DNA from: Geodermatophilus aquaeductus
GTDB lineage: Bacteria; Actinomycetota; Actinomycetes; Mycobacteriales; Geodermatophilaceae
DNA: 64,000 nucleotides
NCBI RefSeq assembly: GCF_900182545.1
Contig: NZ_FXTJ01000002.1
Coordinates: 248,001-312,000, forward strand
Reading direction: 5' to 3'
Every line of letters begins with the position of its first letter. The stretch's first letter is position 1. Below the pieces are notes generated by a model, which saw only the letters and a list, made by a program, of their open reading frames with translations, ran no database searches and was not told the DNA's origin. The translations under genes were made by a program, and so were the position numbers. This document shows positions 41,757-51,829 of the stretch, one piece after another.

Positions 41757-44606
41757 GTGACCGATCGGACCTCTCCCCGGGGACCGGTGCCGGTGTGGCC
41801 CGTCTCGCCCTTCGACGCCGAGGCCGCGCTGGAGCACCGGCTCTGCTCGCTGCGCCTCGCCCTGGGCGCCGACCGCGTCTCCGTCTGGTTCCACGAGGCC
41901 GACACCGACCTCGGCGTGCCGTTCGCCCAGTCCGTCGGCGAGGGCGGCACGCCGCGCAACGCCACCGTGCGCGTCCCGCTCGCCGTCAGCCGGTCGCCCT
42001 TCCTGACCACCCTCGTGCGCGACCGCCGGCGGCTGGTCGTGCAGCCCGGCGACCGGGGCCCGGAGGCCACCGAGCTCGCCGCCCTGGGCGTGCACGACGC
42101 CGCGGGCACGCCCGTGGTGTGTGGGACCCGCGGCGTCCTCGGCGTCCTGGTCGTGGAGCCCGCCCGCTGCGGCGACGACGTGCGCGTGGAGCGGACCGCG
42201 GCCGCGCTGGCGCAGCCGCTGGCCGACGCCTGGGCCCGCCGGGCCGAGCGCCGCCGGCTGGACTCCGCCGAGACCCTGCTGGAGATTGTCGAGGCTGCCA
42301 CCCAGGCCCCCTCCGTCGACGCCCTGCTCGCCACCGCCTGCCAGCGCCTGGCCGCGCTCGGCGGCGTCGACCGCGCCTGCGTGTTCCTTCTCGAGGACGG
42401 CCGGCTCGTGCCGCGCATGGCCCGCTACGCCGACGGCCGCCGCGACCGCGCCACCTGGCGGCGGTTCCGCAGCGCCCCGGCGGCCATGGGCCTGGTCGAG
42501 CGGGTGCTGCGCACCGGGGAGCCGGCCTCGGCCGACCGCGGCAGCGAGCTGCTCCCCGACTGGTGGGTCGAGGCGTTCTCGATCGGCTCGCTGCTCGCCG
42601 TGCCGCTGGGCCGTGCGCCCGGGGCGGTCGGCGTCCTGACCCTCGACAGCACCGAGCTGCGCCCCTTCTCCGAGGAGGTGCGCCGGCTCGCCTCCGCCGC
42701 GGGCGCGCACCTCGGCGGGGTGGTCGAGCAGGCGCGCGCGGCGCAGGCCCGCGCCGACGAGCTCGTCGTCGCCTCCGCCGTCCGCCGGCTGCTGGTCGAC
42801 GGCGCCGGCGCCACCGGCGTGGCCGAGGCCGCCGAGGTGCTCGCTGCCGCCGTCCAGGGACTGGCCGGGACCGACCGCGGCGCGGCCTACCTCGTCGACG
42901 ACGAGGGCCGCGTGGACGGGATCCGGCTGGTCGGCTGGTCGCCCGAGGCACGCGACGTGCTCACCGCGCGGGTCGGCGGCCGGCCGGTGGGCGATGTGCC
43001 GCTGTGGCGGCGGATCGCCGAGGAGCGCCGTCCCGTCTTCGTCGAGGACGCCGCGGCCTGCGACCTGCTCCCGGCCGACCTCGTCGCCTCCCTCGGCCTG
43101 CGCTCCTACGTCACCGTCCCGCTGCTGGCCGGCGGCAAGCTGCTGGGGATGGTCGTCTCCGGCTCGGTGGGCCGCTCGCACCACTGGTCCCCGGCGGTCC
43201 GCGAGGCGGTGCACCGCGTGACGCTCGAGGGCGCCCTCGTGGTGGAGAACGCCGCGCTGCGGGCCGTGGAGCAGCTGCGGCTGGCCCAGCTCGCCAGCGA
43301 GGCCCACCACGACCCGCTGACCGGGCTGGCCAACCGGCGCCGGTTCACCGAGCTGGTCGAGCGGACGATCTACGCCGAGCCGCACCGCTCGTGCGCCGTC
43401 CTGATGATCGACCTCGACCGCTTCAAGGAGATCAACGACAGCTTCGGCCACAGCGTCGGCGACGACCTGCTCTGCCTGGTCGGCCCGCGGCTGGAGCGGG
43501 CGCTGGCGCCCGGCGACCTGCTGGCCCGGATGGGCGGTGACGAGTTCGCCGTCCTGCTACCCGACGCCGACGAGGCCCGCGCCCGCGACGTCGCCGAGCG
43601 GCTCGGCGGCGCGCTGCGCGAGGCGTTCGTCCTCGACGGCCAGCCGCTGCACGTCGACGCCAGCATCGGCGTCGCCCTGTGCCCGCAGCACGGCCGGGAC
43701 CGCTCGTTGCTGCTGGCCCGCGCCGACACCGCCATGTACCGCGCCAAGCGCGGCCGGCACGGCGCCCGCGTCTGGACGCCGGAGGGCACCACCGACTCCC
43801 GCGACCGGCTGCGCACCCTCGAGGAGCTGCGCGCGGCGCTCGACACCGAGGAGCTGGTCCCCCACCACCAGCCCAAGCTCGACCTGCGCACCGGCCGGGT
43901 GACCGGCGTCGAGGCGCTGGTGCGGTGGGAGCACCCCACCCGCGGGCTGCTGACCCCCGACGTGTTCCTGCCGCTGGCCGAGCAGGCCGGCCTGATGCGC
44001 CGCCTCACGCTGCGGGTGCTCGAGCGCTCGCTGCTCGACGTCCGCGCCTGGCGCGACGCCGGGCACGACCTGTCGCTGGCGGTGAACCTGTCGGTGTCGA
44101 ACCTGCAGGACCTCGCGCTGCCCGACCAGGTGGCTCTGCTGCTGGAGACCCGCGGCGTGCCGGCGGAGGCGCTGGTCCTGGAGATCACCGAGGACGTCCT
44201 CATGGCCGACGCCGCGCGCAGCCAGCAGGTGCTGGCCGACCTGCGCCGGCTGGGCGTGCGGCTGTCGGTGGACGACTACGGGACCGGCTACTCCTCGCTG
44301 ACCTACCTGCGGGCGCTCCCGGTCGACGAGCTCAAGCTCGACCGCAGCTTCGTCACCTCGCTGACCCGGGACCCGCGGGCCGCGGCGATCGTGCGCAGCA
44401 CCCGGCAGCTGGCCCGTGACCTGGGGATGACCTTCGTCGTCGAGGGCGTGGAGGACGCCGCGACGCTGGAGGCGGTGCGCCGGATGGGCTGCGACGTCGC
44501 GCAGGGCTGGCACGTCGCCCGCCCCATGCCGGCGGAGCGGTTCCCCGCCTGGCTGGCCGGCGCCGCGGTGCGCGGCGCGGTGCCGCGGCAGCGCACCCCG
44601 GGCTGA
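41757..44606 (+). CDS. Three-GAF, GGDEF and EAL cyclic-di-GMP signalling protein
   Basis: About 949 residues from GTG 41757, with no membrane helix. Three GAF-type regions cover roughly residues 20-160, 170-325 and 340-505. The diguanylate cyclase domain has an intact GGDEF at 593-597, but the inhibitory I-site five residues before it reads APGD instead of RxxD. The EAL domain has E719-A-L and the other metal and catalytic motifs: LEITEDVLM, VDDYGTGYSSL, DELKLDRSF and VEGVEDAATL. Both activities look possible. The GAF regions probably sense small ligands or redox state in the cytosol. Confidence 0.93.
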   Translation: MTDRTSPRGPVPVWPVSPFDAEAALEHRLCSLRLALGADRVSVWFHEADTDLGVPFAQSVGEGGTPRNATVRVPLAVSRSPFLTTLVRDRRRLVVQPGDRGPEATELAALGVHDAAGTPVVCGTRGVLGVLVVEPARCGDDVRVERTAAALAQPLADAWARRAERRRLDSAETLLEIVEAATQAPSVDALLATACQRLAALGGVDRACVFLLEDGRLVPRMARYADGRRDRATWRRFRSAPAAMGLVERVLRTGEPASADRGSELLPDWWVEAFSIGSLLAVPLGRAPGAVGVLTLDSTELRPFSEEVRRLASAAGAHLGGVVEQARAAQARADELVVASAVRRLLVDGAGATGVAEAAEVLAAAVQGLAGTDRGAAYLVDDEGRVDGIRLVGWSPEARDVLTARVGGRPVGDVPLWRRIAEERRPVFVEDAAACDLLPADLVASLGLRSYVTVPLLAGGKLLGMVVSGSVGRSHHWSPAVREAVHRVTLEGALVVENAALRAVEQLRLAQLASEAHHDPLTGLANRRRFTELVERTIYAEPHRSCAVLMIDLDRFKEINDSFGHSVGDDLLCLVGPRLERALAPGDLLARMGGDEFAVLLPDADEARARDVAERLGGALREAFVLDGQPLHVDASIGVALCPQHGRDRSLLLARADTAMYRAKRGRHGARVWTPEGTTDSRDRLRTLEELRAALDTEELVPHHQPKLDLRTGRVTGVEALVRWEHPTRGLLTPDVFLPLAEQAGLMRRLTLRVLERSLLDVRAWRDAGHDLSLAVNLSVSNLQDLALPDQVALLLETRGVPAEALVLEITEDVLMADAARSQQVLADLRRLGVRLSVDDYGTGYSSLTYLRALPVDELKLDRSFVTSLTRDPRAAAIVRSTRQLARDLGMTFVVEGVEDAATLEAVRRMGCDVAQGWHVARPMPAERFPAWLAGAAVRGAVPRQRTPG

Positions 44607-44609
44607 GGG

Positions 44610-45005
44610 TCACGTCCGCGGGACGACCGGCCCGCGGGGTGTGGCGAGCACCCGGCCGACGGCGACCGCCGCGGCCAGCACGCCCAGGCCGAGGAAGGCG
44701 AGGGTGACCGCCCCGAGCCCGCCCCCGCCGACGGCGACCAGGTCCCCCTCGGGCCGGCGCATCGTGGCGCCCACCGCCACCACCAGCCAGACGACGGCCG
44801 GCAGCACCGCGACGGCGCGCGAGCCGGTGAGCCGCAGCGCGCCGACGACGAGCAGGTAGTTGCCGACGACGGCGACCAGCACCGACAGCGGCACGAGGAC
44901 GCCGGCCACCCGCAGCGGCAGCCAGAACACCTCGACCAGCGCCAGCCAGCCGGCGGCGAGCACCGCCCCGAGGGCGCCGAGGACCAGCCGGAGCGGCCCG
45001 CTCAC
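44610..45005 (-). CDS. Hypothetical four-helix membrane protein
   Basis: A 131-residue protein from GTG 45005, which overlaps the mshB stop by four bases. Four hydrophobic segments are visible ([52 protein letters not shown] and [18 protein letters not shown]). A protein of this kind follows mshB in mycobacteria (Rv1171). Function unknown. Confidence 0.78.
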   Translation of the reverse strand: MSGPLRLVLGALGAVLAAGWLALVEVFWLPLRVAGVLVPLSVLVAVVGNYLLVVGALRLTGSRAVAVLPAVVWLVVAVGATMRRPEGDLVAVGGGGLGAVTLAFLGLGVLAAAVAVGRVLATPRGPVVPRT

Positions 45006-45898
45006 GCGTCCAGACCGGCGAAGAGGTCGTCCTCCCAGCCGTGCGGCGCGTCGCCGGCCGGCCCGCGCTCCCCGCGCACCAGCCGGTAGTGCTCGATGCC
45101 CAGCACCTCCTGGCCGAAGTTGTTCGACAGCGCGAAGAACGGCCCGTCGACGGTGATCTGGGTGGCGTGCGCGCGCATGGCGGCGTCCTTGCGGCCGGCG
45201 TACGGGCGGCCGTCGACGGCGGCGGTCACCAGCTCGTCGGGGACGGCGAAGGGGATCTCGTCGATCTCGCCGAGCTGCTCGAACGGCGAGGCCTCCCCCA
45301 GCCACGCCATCGCCTCGGCGCCCTCCCGCAGCACCGAGCGCGGCGTGCAGCACCAGTAGACCTTGACGACGTCCCAGGCCTCCCCCAGCTCCGGGCGCCA
45401 GGCGGGGTCGGCGGCGCGCTCGACGGCGGCCATCGCGACCCGGTGGGCCTGGATGTGGTCGGGGTGGCCGTAGCCGCCGTTCTCGTCGTAGGTGACCACG
45501 ACCTGCGGCCGGACCTCGCGGACGACGGCGACCGCGTGGCCCACCGCCTCGTCGAGGTCGGCGTTCCAGAAGGCGCGCGGCTTGCCGTTGGCCGGCGTCC
45601 CCATCATCCCGGAGTCGCGGTAGCGGCCCGGGCCGCCGAGGAACCGCCAGTCGGTCACGCCGAGCGCCTCCATGGCCGCCCGGAGCTCCGCGATGCGGTA
45701 GCCGCCGAGCTGGTCGGCCTGGTCGGGTGCCAGCTGCGCCAGCTCGGGGACGAGGACCTCGCCCTCCTCGCCCAGGGTGCAGGTGAGCAGCGTGACCTGC
45801 GCCCCCTCGGCGGCGTATCGGGCCATCGTGGCGCCGTTGTTGATCGTCTCGTCGTCGGGGTGGGCGTGCACGAGCAGCAGGCGGCGGTCGGCGGTCAC
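45002..45898 (-). CDS. mshB: Mycothiol biosynthesis deacetylase MshB
   Basis: About 298 residues from GTG 45898 (an in-frame GTG at 45916 would add six residues). The LmbE-like zinc motifs AHPDDE and GYGHPDH are present, with [15 protein letters not shown] and [20 protein letters not shown] further on. It removes acetate from GlcNAc-inositol in mycothiol synthesis, the main low-molecular thiol of actinobacteria. The related mycothiol S-conjugate amidase has the same fold, but the neighbourhood favours MshB. Confidence 0.92.
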   Translation of the reverse strand: MTADRRLLLVHAHPDDETINNGATMARYAAEGAQVTLLTCTLGEEGEVLVPELAQLAPDQADQLGGYRIAELRAAMEALGVTDWRFLGGPGRYRDSGMMGTPANGKPRAFWNADLDEAVGHAVAVVREVRPQVVVTYDENGGYGHPDHIQAHRVAMAAVERAADPAWRPELGEAWDVVKVYWCCTPRSVLREGAEAMAWLGEASPFEQLGEIDEIPFAVPDELVTAAVDGRPYAGRKDAAMRAHATQITVDGPFFALSNNFGQEVLGIEHYRLVRGERGPAGDAPHGWEDDLFAGLDA

Positions 45899-45931
45899 GG
45901 GAAGGCAGTGTCCCACCGCGACCGGGAACGC

Positions 45932-45973
45932 CGACGGAGCGGTGACCGTCCGAGGACGGTCACCGCTCCGTCG
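45932..45973 (-). terminator. Strong terminator after the opp operon
   Basis: Perfect 20-base arms (45932-45951 and 45954-45973) with only two bases between them, starting six bases after the oppF stop on the minus strand. It separates the opp operon from mshB. Confidence 0.85.
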
Positions 45974-45979
45974 ACCGGA

Positions 45980-47119
45980 TCACTCGGCGTCGACCGGGAC
46001 GACCGTGCGGGCCTCGGCGAAGTGGCAGGCCGAGGGGTGGCCCTGCCCGCGGTCGACCAGCGCCGGCGGGTCGGTGGCGCAGACGTCCTGCGCCTTCCAG
46101 CAGCGGGTGCGGAACCGGCAGCCCGAGGGCGGGTCGGCCGGGCTGGGCACGTCGCCCTGCAGCAGGATGCGGTCCTTCTGCCCCCGCAGGTGCGGCTCGT
46201 GCAGCGGCACCGACGACAGCAGCGCCTGGGTGTAGGGGTGCGACGGCGCGGAGTAGACCTCCTCCGCGGTGCCCTCCTCGACGATGCTGCCCAGGTACAT
46301 GACCGCGACCCGGTCGGAGATGTGCCGCACCACCGACAGGTCGTGGGCGATGAACAGGTAGGACAGCCCGAGCTCGTCCTGCAGGTCCTCGAGCAGGTTG
46401 ACCACCTGGGCCTGCACCGAGACGTCGAGCGCCGAGACCGGCTCGTCGCAGACGATGACCTCCGGCTGCAGCGCCAGGGCCCGGGCGATGCCGATGCGCT
46501 GCCGCTGGCCGCCGGAGAACTGGTGCGGGTAGCGGTTGACGTAGTCGGGGTTGAGGCCGACGCGGTCGAGCAGCTCCTGGGTGCGCTTGAGCCGGCCCTT
46601 CTTCGGGGCGACGTCGGAGTGCACCGACCAGCCCTCGGCGACGATGTCGCCGACGGTCATGCGCGGGTTCAGCGACGCGTAGGGGTCCTGGAAGATGATC
46701 TGCACCTCGCGCCGGTACTCCTTGAGCGCGCGGCCGCCCATGCGAGCGACGTCCTTGCCCTTGAAGAAGATCGACCCGGCGGTCGGCCGCTCGAGCGCCA
46801 CGATCAGCTTCGACACCGTCGACTTGCCGCAGCCGGACTCGCCGACCAGGCCGACGGTCTCGCCGCGGCGCAGGGTGAGGTCGACGCCGTCGACGGCGCG
46901 CACGTGGCCGACGGTGCGCTTGAAGACGATGCCCTGGGTCAGCGGGAAGTGCTTCTGCAGCCCGCGGACCTCCAGCAGTGCCTCCCCCATCTCGCCCCGG
47001 GAGCCGGTCGCCGCTCCGCCGGACGTCAGCTTGGTCAGGGACGAGTGCACGTGGTCGCCCGGGACGGCCGCCGGCAGGGACGACGCCGCGGTGGCGCCGT
47101 GCTCACTGGGCTCGGACAC
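45980..47119 (-). CDS. oppF: Oligopeptide ABC transporter ATP-binding protein OppF
   Basis: About 379 residues from GTG 47119, which overlaps the end of oppD by 17 bases; an ATG at 46990 would remove a 43-residue unconserved leader. Walker A is [12 protein letters not shown], the ABC signature [17 protein letters not shown], and Walker [14 protein letters not shown]. The C-terminal oligopeptide-transporter domain has Cys residues ([16 protein letters not shown]) that in this family bind a Fe-S cluster or metal. It drives import with OppD. Confidence 0.93.
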   Translation of the reverse strand: MSEPSEHGATAASSLPAAVPGDHVHSSLTKLTSGGAATGSRGEMGEALLEVRGLQKHFPLTQGIVFKRTVGHVRAVDGVDLTLRRGETVGLVGESGCGKSTVSKLIVALERPTAGSIFFKGKDVARMGGRALKEYRREVQIIFQDPYASLNPRMTVGDIVAEGWSVHSDVAPKKGRLKRTQELLDRVGLNPDYVNRYPHQFSGGQRQRIGIARALALQPEVIVCDEPVSALDVSVQAQVVNLLEDLQDELGLSYLFIAHDLSVVRHISDRVAVMYLGSIVEEGTAEEVYSAPSHPYTQALLSSVPLHEPHLRGQKDRILLQGDVPSPADPPSGCRFRTRCWKAQDVCATDPPALVDRGQGHPSACHFAEARTVVPVDAE

Positions 47120-48164
47120 CCAGCACCTCCTCGCTGTAGTGGCACGCCGCCTCGCGGCCCGGGACGACCAGCCGCAGCGGCGGGACGTCGGTCGAGCACT
47201 CGCGGCCGGGCGCGGCCTCCGCGCCCAGCCGGCGCCGCGAGCAGCGCGGGTGGAACGGGCAGCCGCTGGGGATGCGGGCCAGGTTCGGCGGCTGGCCGAC
47301 AATCGGCTGCAGCCGTCCGCCCTTGGCCTCGACCTGCGGCACCGAGCTCATGAGGCCGTCGGTGTAGGGGTGGGCCGGGCGGGTGAAGACGTCGTCGACG
47401 GTGCCCCGCTCGACGATCTCGCCGGCGTACATGACCGCCACGTTGTCGGCGACCTCGTTGACCACGCCGAGGTCGTGGGTGATGAGGATCAGCCCCATCC
47501 CCGTCTCTGCCTGCAGGTCCTTGAGCAGGTCCATGACCTGCGCCTGCACGGTGACGTCGAGGGCGGTGGTGGGCTCGTCGGCGATGAGGATCCGCGGGTC
47601 CAGCGCGATGGCCATGGCGATCATGACGCGCTGGCGCATGCCGCCGGAGAACTGGTGCGGGAAGTCGTCGACGCGGCGCGCGGCGGCCGGGATGCGCACC
47701 CGGTCCATGAGCTCGATGGCCCGCTTGCGGGCGTCCTTCTTGCTCATCCCCCGGTGGGCCCGGAACATCTCGCCGATCTGGAAACCCACGCTGTAGACGG
47801 GGTTCAGCGACGACAGCGCGTCCTGGAAGATCATCGAGATGCCGGGGCCGCGGACCTTGCGCTGCTCCTCCTCCGGCTGGGTGAGCAGGTCCGTGCCCTC
47901 GAACCAGATCCCGCCGCCGGTGATGACCGCCGGAGGACTGTCGAGGATCCCCATGATGGCCTGTGCCGAGACCGACTTGCCTGATCCGGACTCCCCGAGG
48001 ATGGCGAGGGTCTCGCCTTGCGTGAGGCTGTAGCTCACACCGTTGACCGCGTGCACGACGCCTGATCGGGTCCGGAACTCGACGTGCAGGTCGTCGACCT
48101 CGAGGACGGGCCTCCCGTCGGCCGGAACGGGAGCGGTCGCCTTGGACAGGTCGGGTCGGGTCAT
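47103..48164 (-). CDS. oppD: Oligopeptide ABC transporter ATP-binding protein OppD
   Basis: A 353-residue ATPase. Walker A is [10 protein letters not shown], the signature is [17 protein letters not shown], and Walker B is [12 protein letters not shown]. The C-terminal region has the Cys pattern of Opp/Dpp ATPases ([15 protein letters not shown], then REC and ACHYSEE). It pairs with OppF on the cytosolic face of the OppBC channel. Its start overlaps the oppC stop by four bases. Confidence 0.94.
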   Translation of the reverse strand: MTRPDLSKATAPVPADGRPVLEVDDLHVEFRTRSGVVHAVNGVSYSLTQGETLAILGESGSGKSVSAQAIMGILDSPPAVITGGGIWFEGTDLLTQPEEEQRKVRGPGISMIFQDALSSLNPVYSVGFQIGEMFRAHRGMSKKDARKRAIELMDRVRIPAAARRVDDFPHQFSGGMRQRVMIAMAIALDPRILIADEPTTALDVTVQAQVMDLLKDLQAETGMGLILITHDLGVVNEVADNVAVMYAGEIVERGTVDDVFTRPAHPYTDGLMSSVPQVEAKGGRLQPIVGQPPNLARIPSGCPFHPRCSRRRLGAEAAPGRECSTDVPPLRLVVPGREAACHYSEEVLGVRAQ

Positions 48165-49111
48165 GCGCGCTGCCTCGGGTCCAGGGCGTCACGCAGAGCG
48201 TCGCCCATCATGATGAAGGCCATCACGGTCAGGGTCAGGATGATGCTGGGGAACAACACCAGGTGCGGCGAGGTGCGCAGCAGCGACTGACCGGCGCTGA
48301 TCTGCAGGCCCCAGGAGATCGCCGGCCGCTGCAGGCCCACCCCCAGGTAGGTCAGCGTGGCCTCGGCAGCGATCAGCACCCCGATCGTGATGGTCGTGTA
48401 GACGAGCACCGGCGCCACCGCGTTGGGCAGGATGTGCCGGATGAGGATGCGCCCGTTGGACGCCCCCATCGCCCGGGCCGCTGCGACGTAGTCCGAGGAC
48501 TTCACGGCGATCACCTGCGAACGCACGAGCCGCATCGCCGTCATCCAGCCGAAGATGGCGAGCGCGACCGCCACCGCGGCGACGCCTCGGCCGAGGAAAC
48601 CGCTGCGGAGGACGACGATCGCACCCAGGATGAACGGCACCGCGTAGAAGATGTCCGTCAACCGGGAGAGCAGGCTGTCGAGCAGCCCTCCGTAGAAGCC
48701 CGTGACCGCCCCGACGAGGAGACCGAGCACGAGGATCACCAACACGGCCAGCAGGCCGATGATGAGGGAGTTGCGCGCACCGTAGACGACGTTGGCCAGG
48801 TAGTCACAGCCCTGCTGGTCGAACCCGAACCAGTGCTCGGCCGACGGCTTCTGCTGGCTGTTCGACAGGTTGCACGCCCGGGGGTCGGCGCCGCGCGCGA
48901 ACACCTGCGGGACGATGGCCATCAGGAGGAACACCAGGCCCAGGACGGCGCCGATCCAGAACAGCGGGTTGCGCTTGAGGTGTCCCCAGGCGTCGCTCCA
49001 CAGGCTGTTCTGCCGCTCCTTGGTGACGTCGACCGACGGACTGGCCAGGCCGGTCGTCGTTCCTGCCTCGACCTCGTCGTGGAGCAGGTCGGCCTGCTGC
49101 TGATCAGTCAT
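48161..49111 (-). CDS. oppC: Oligopeptide ABC transporter permease OppC
   Basis: A 316-residue permease with an N-terminal cytosolic stretch, a first helix (LFWIGAVLGLVFLLMAIVPQ), a periplasm-side loop with Cys residues (ACNLSNSQQ, QQGCDYL), and five further helices. The EAA loop for contact with the ATPases is VAAARAMGASNGRILIRHIL. It forms the membrane channel with OppB. The eight-base overlap with oppB shows tight coupling. Confidence 0.93.
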   Translation of the reverse strand: MTDQQQADLLHDEVEAGTTTGLASPSVDVTKERQNSLWSDAWGHLKRNPLFWIGAVLGLVFLLMAIVPQVFARGADPRACNLSNSQQKPSAEHWFGFDQQGCDYLANVVYGARNSLIIGLLAVLVILVLGLLVGAVTGFYGGLLDSLLSRLTDIFYAVPFILGAIVVLRSGFLGRGVAAVAVALAIFGWMTAMRLVRSQVIAVKSSDYVAAARAMGASNGRILIRHILPNAVAPVLVYTTITIGVLIAAEATLTYLGVGLQRPAISWGLQISAGQSLLRTSPHLVLFPSIILTLTVMAFIMMGDALRDALDPRQRA

Positions 49112-50027
49112 AGCGGATCCTCGGGTCGAGGACGGCGTACAGGACGTCGACCACCAGGTTGAAGAAGACGAAGAAGAAGACGAGCAGCGTCACGATCCCG
49201 ACGACGACCGCTCCCTCCTGGGCACGGACCGAGTCGAAGATGGCTCGGCCGACGCCCGGCAGGTTGAAGACGGACTCGGTCACGATCGCGCCACCCATCA
49301 GCGTGCCGATGTCGGCTCCGATGAAGGTGACCACCGGGATGAGGCTGTTGCGCAAGGTGTGACGGAGGATGACCGTTCGCCTGGGGAGGCCCTTGGCCCG
49401 CGCCGTCCGGACGTAGTCAGCACGCATGTTCTCGGCAACGCTCGTCCGCGTCAGACGGGCGACGTAGGCCAGAGAACCCGCGGCGAGCACCAGGCCGGGC
49501 AGCAGGTAGCTGTACCACCCCTCGTTGATGCCCGAGACGGGGAACCAGCCGAACTGGAGACCCAGGACGTACTGGCCCACGAAGGCGAGTACCAGGATCG
49601 GGACCGACACCACGATGGTGCTCGAGACGAGCACCAGGTTGTCCAGGAAGCCGTTGCGGCGGATGCCGGCCAGGACGCCAGCGACGATGCCGATGACGGT
49701 CTCGATCAGGATCGCGACCACGGTCAGCTTGATGGTGACCGGGAGGCGCTGGCTGATCGTGTCGAGCACCTCACGCCCACGGAAGTCCGTGCCAAGGTCG
49801 CCCTGGATCAGGTCACCGAGGTACTTGACGTACTGGACGACCAGCGGGTCGTTCAGGTTGAACTCTTCGCGCAGCTGGGCGACGACCGCCGGCGACAGCG
49901 GCCGATCTCCGCCGAGCGCACGGATGGGGTCACCCGGAAGCGCGTACACCATCGCGAAGATCAAGAAAGACGCGCCGAGCAAGACCGGGATGGTGAGAAG
50001 CAGGCGGCGCGCGACGTAGCGGCCCAT
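49104..50027 (-). CDS. oppB: Oligopeptide ABC transporter permease OppB
   Basis: A 307-residue permease with the classic OppB start (YVARRLLLTIPVLLGASFLI), the DPLVVQYVKYLGDLIQGDLG loop and the EAA motif YVRTARAKGLPRRTVILRHT. Six helices are predicted. It combines with OppC. It is separated from oppA by 143 bases holding a strong hairpin that may reduce read-through, so the binding protein could be made in excess over the permeases. Confidence 0.94.
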   Translation of the reverse strand: MGRYVARRLLLTIPVLLGASFLIFAMVYALPGDPIRALGGDRPLSPAVVAQLREEFNLNDPLVVQYVKYLGDLIQGDLGTDFRGREVLDTISQRLPVTIKLTVVAILIETVIGIVAGVLAGIRRNGFLDNLVLVSSTIVVSVPILVLAFVGQYVLGLQFGWFPVSGINEGWYSYLLPGLVLAAGSLAYVARLTRTSVAENMRADYVRTARAKGLPRRTVILRHTLRNSLIPVVTFIGADIGTLMGGAIVTESVFNLPGVGRAIFDSVRAQEGAVVVGIVTLLVFFFVFFNLVVDVLYAVLDPRIRYD

Positions 50028-50105
50028 GTCCCCCCTCGAGTCGACGTGGCACCACGCGGGGTGGCGACACGTGGTTCATCGTGCCCCTGGCGAGGAGCAC
50101 GCGCG

Positions 50106-50147
50106 CCGCCGGGGGCGACCGTCCTGTCCGGACGGCGCCCCCGGCGG
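50106..50147 (-). terminator. Hairpin between oppA and oppB (possible partial terminator)
   Basis: Arms CCGCCGGGGGC-GA-CCGTCC and GGACGG-C-GCCCCCGGCGG pair almost fully, with a five-base loop. It sits 23 bases after the oppA stop on the minus strand. In many binding-protein operons such a hairpin stabilises the binding-protein mRNA and lowers downstream expression. Confidence 0.6.
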
Positions 50148-50170
50148 GTCGTGCGGGTCCTGCGAGAGGG

Positions 50171-51829
50171 TCAGCCGACGACCGTGACCTCAGCGGCCTC
50201 GATGCGGCCGAACGCGTTGATGATCACGTTGTCGACCCGCTCCGAGTGGGCACCCTGGTTGAGGCGGTACCACAGCGGGGCCTCCGGCATGTCGCGGACG
50301 AGGAGGTCCTCCGCCGCCTGGTAGGCGGCGATGGCGTCCTCGTCGTCCGCAGCCGCGTTGCCCTGCTGCAGCAGAGCGTCGAACTCGGGGTTGCTGTAGA
50401 AGCTCGTGTTCGACCCGGCAGGCGCCAGCGCGGCGGTGGAGTAGATCGGGCCGAGGAAGTTCTCGGCGACCGGGTAGTCCATGATCCAGCCGTCTCGGAA
50501 CGGGCCGGTCATGCCCTTCGCGTCGCGCAGCGGCAGGTACTCGGAGAAGTCGAGGTTGCCCTGGAGGACGTACTCGATGCCGAGGTTCTCCCGCAGCTGG
50601 TTGCCGATGGCCTCCATCCACGCGTCGTGACCTGCACCCGCGTTGAACCACAGGTCCACCGGCTGGCTGCGGTCGAAGCCGGCCTCGTCAAGCAGTCGGT
50701 TGGCCTCGTCGACGTCGAGCTCGCAGGCGTCGCAGGCGTCGTCGCGGTGACCCGGGACGACCGGGCTGATGAACGACGTCGCCGGGGTGCGCGTACCGCT
50801 GAAGATCGCCTCGGTGATCGCCTCACGGTCGATCGCCATCGAGAAGGCGCGGCGCACGTTGGGGTCGGCGAACCGCGCGTCGTAGGTCGGGAAGCCGAGG
50901 GAGGTGATGTCGCCCTGCTCCGTCTCGATGTAGCGGTCACCGAACTCGGACTCGGCCGAGGCGATGGCGTCCGGCGGCAGGGTGTCGACGATGTCGAGGT
51001 TGCCGCCCTGGAGGTCGGTGTACGCGGTGTCCAGCTCGGCGTAGACGACGTAGTCGACCGAGTCCGCGTTGGCGGGCTGATCGCCGCCGTAGTCGTCGTA
51101 CCGGGTCAGGGTGATGCCCTGGCCGGGCACGAAGGCCTCCTCGGCCTGGAACGGACCGTTGCCGACCGGCTGCTCACCGAAGCCCGCGGGGTCCTCAAAG
51201 AAGGACGGGGGCAGCGGGTAGAAGGCCGTGTAGCCGGTGGTGGTCGGCCACTGCGCGTACGGGCTGCTGAGCTGGACGGTGAAGGTCAGGTCATCGACGA
51301 CCTGCAGGCCGCTCATCGCGTTGGCCGCCGGCTCGCCGGTCGGGTTGCCGTCCGCGTCCGTCGGCGCCTGCAGTTCGTCGTAGCCGACGATGTTCGAGAA
51401 GAAGTAGCTGTTCCCCTGGGCGTTGGGGCTGTACGCCGTGTAGTTCCACGCGTCGACGAACGACTGCGCGTTGACCGGGCTGCCGTCGTGGAAGGTCCAA
51501 CCGTCCTTCAGCGTGACCGTCCAGGTGGTCGCGTCATCGGACTCGATCGACTCGGCGACACCGGTGAAGGCGGCCGCATTGGTCTCGGTGTCGTACTCGA
51601 TCAGGCCCGTCCACAGTGAGTCGACGACCTGGCCACCCTCGGTCTCGCTCGTGTTCCCCGGGATCAGCGGGTTCTCCGGCTCACCGATGTAGATGCTGAA
51701 GGAACCACCCTCGCCGCCACCGGAGCCCTCACCGGACCCGCTGTCGTCGCTGCCCCCACAGGCGGACAGCAGCAGCGCACCGGACAGGCCGGCCGCCAGG
51801 AGCGCCGACCGGCGCTTGCTCAACTTCAC
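50171..51829 (-). CDS. oppA: Oligopeptide-binding lipoprotein OppA
   Basis: A 552-residue solute-binding protein (SBP family 5) from GTG 51829, with GAGGGAGG upstream (51838-51845). The signal peptide KRRSALLAAGLSGALLLSAC ends in a lipobox with the lipidated Cys, followed by a Gly/Ser/Glu linker. The family motif region VADPNVRRAFSMAIDREAI is recognisable as FADPNVRRAFSMAIDREAIT, and WTVTLKDGWTFHDGSPVNAQ is typical. It captures peptides outside the membrane for OppBCDF. The family also binds nickel, dipeptides or opines, so the exact substrate is open. Confidence 0.93.
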   Translation of the reverse strand: MKLSKRRSALLAAGLSGALLLSACGGSDDSGSGEGSGGGEGGSFSIYIGEPENPLIPGNTSETEGGQVVDSLWTGLIEYDTETNAAAFTGVAESIESDDATTWTVTLKDGWTFHDGSPVNAQSFVDAWNYTAYSPNAQGNSYFFSNIVGYDELQAPTDADGNPTGEPAANAMSGLQVVDDLTFTVQLSSPYAQWPTTTGYTAFYPLPPSFFEDPAGFGEQPVGNGPFQAEEAFVPGQGITLTRYDDYGGDQPANADSVDYVVYAELDTAYTDLQGGNLDIVDTLPPDAIASAESEFGDRYIETEQGDITSLGFPTYDARFADPNVRRAFSMAIDREAITEAIFSGTRTPATSFISPVVPGHRDDACDACELDVDEANRLLDEAGFDRSQPVDLWFNAGAGHDAWMEAIGNQLRENLGIEYVLQGNLDFSEYLPLRDAKGMTGPFRDGWIMDYPVAENFLGPIYSTAALAPAGSNTSFYSNPEFDALLQQGNAAADDEDAIAAYQAAEDLLVRDMPEAPLWYRLNQGAHSERVDNVIINAFGRIEAAEVTVVG

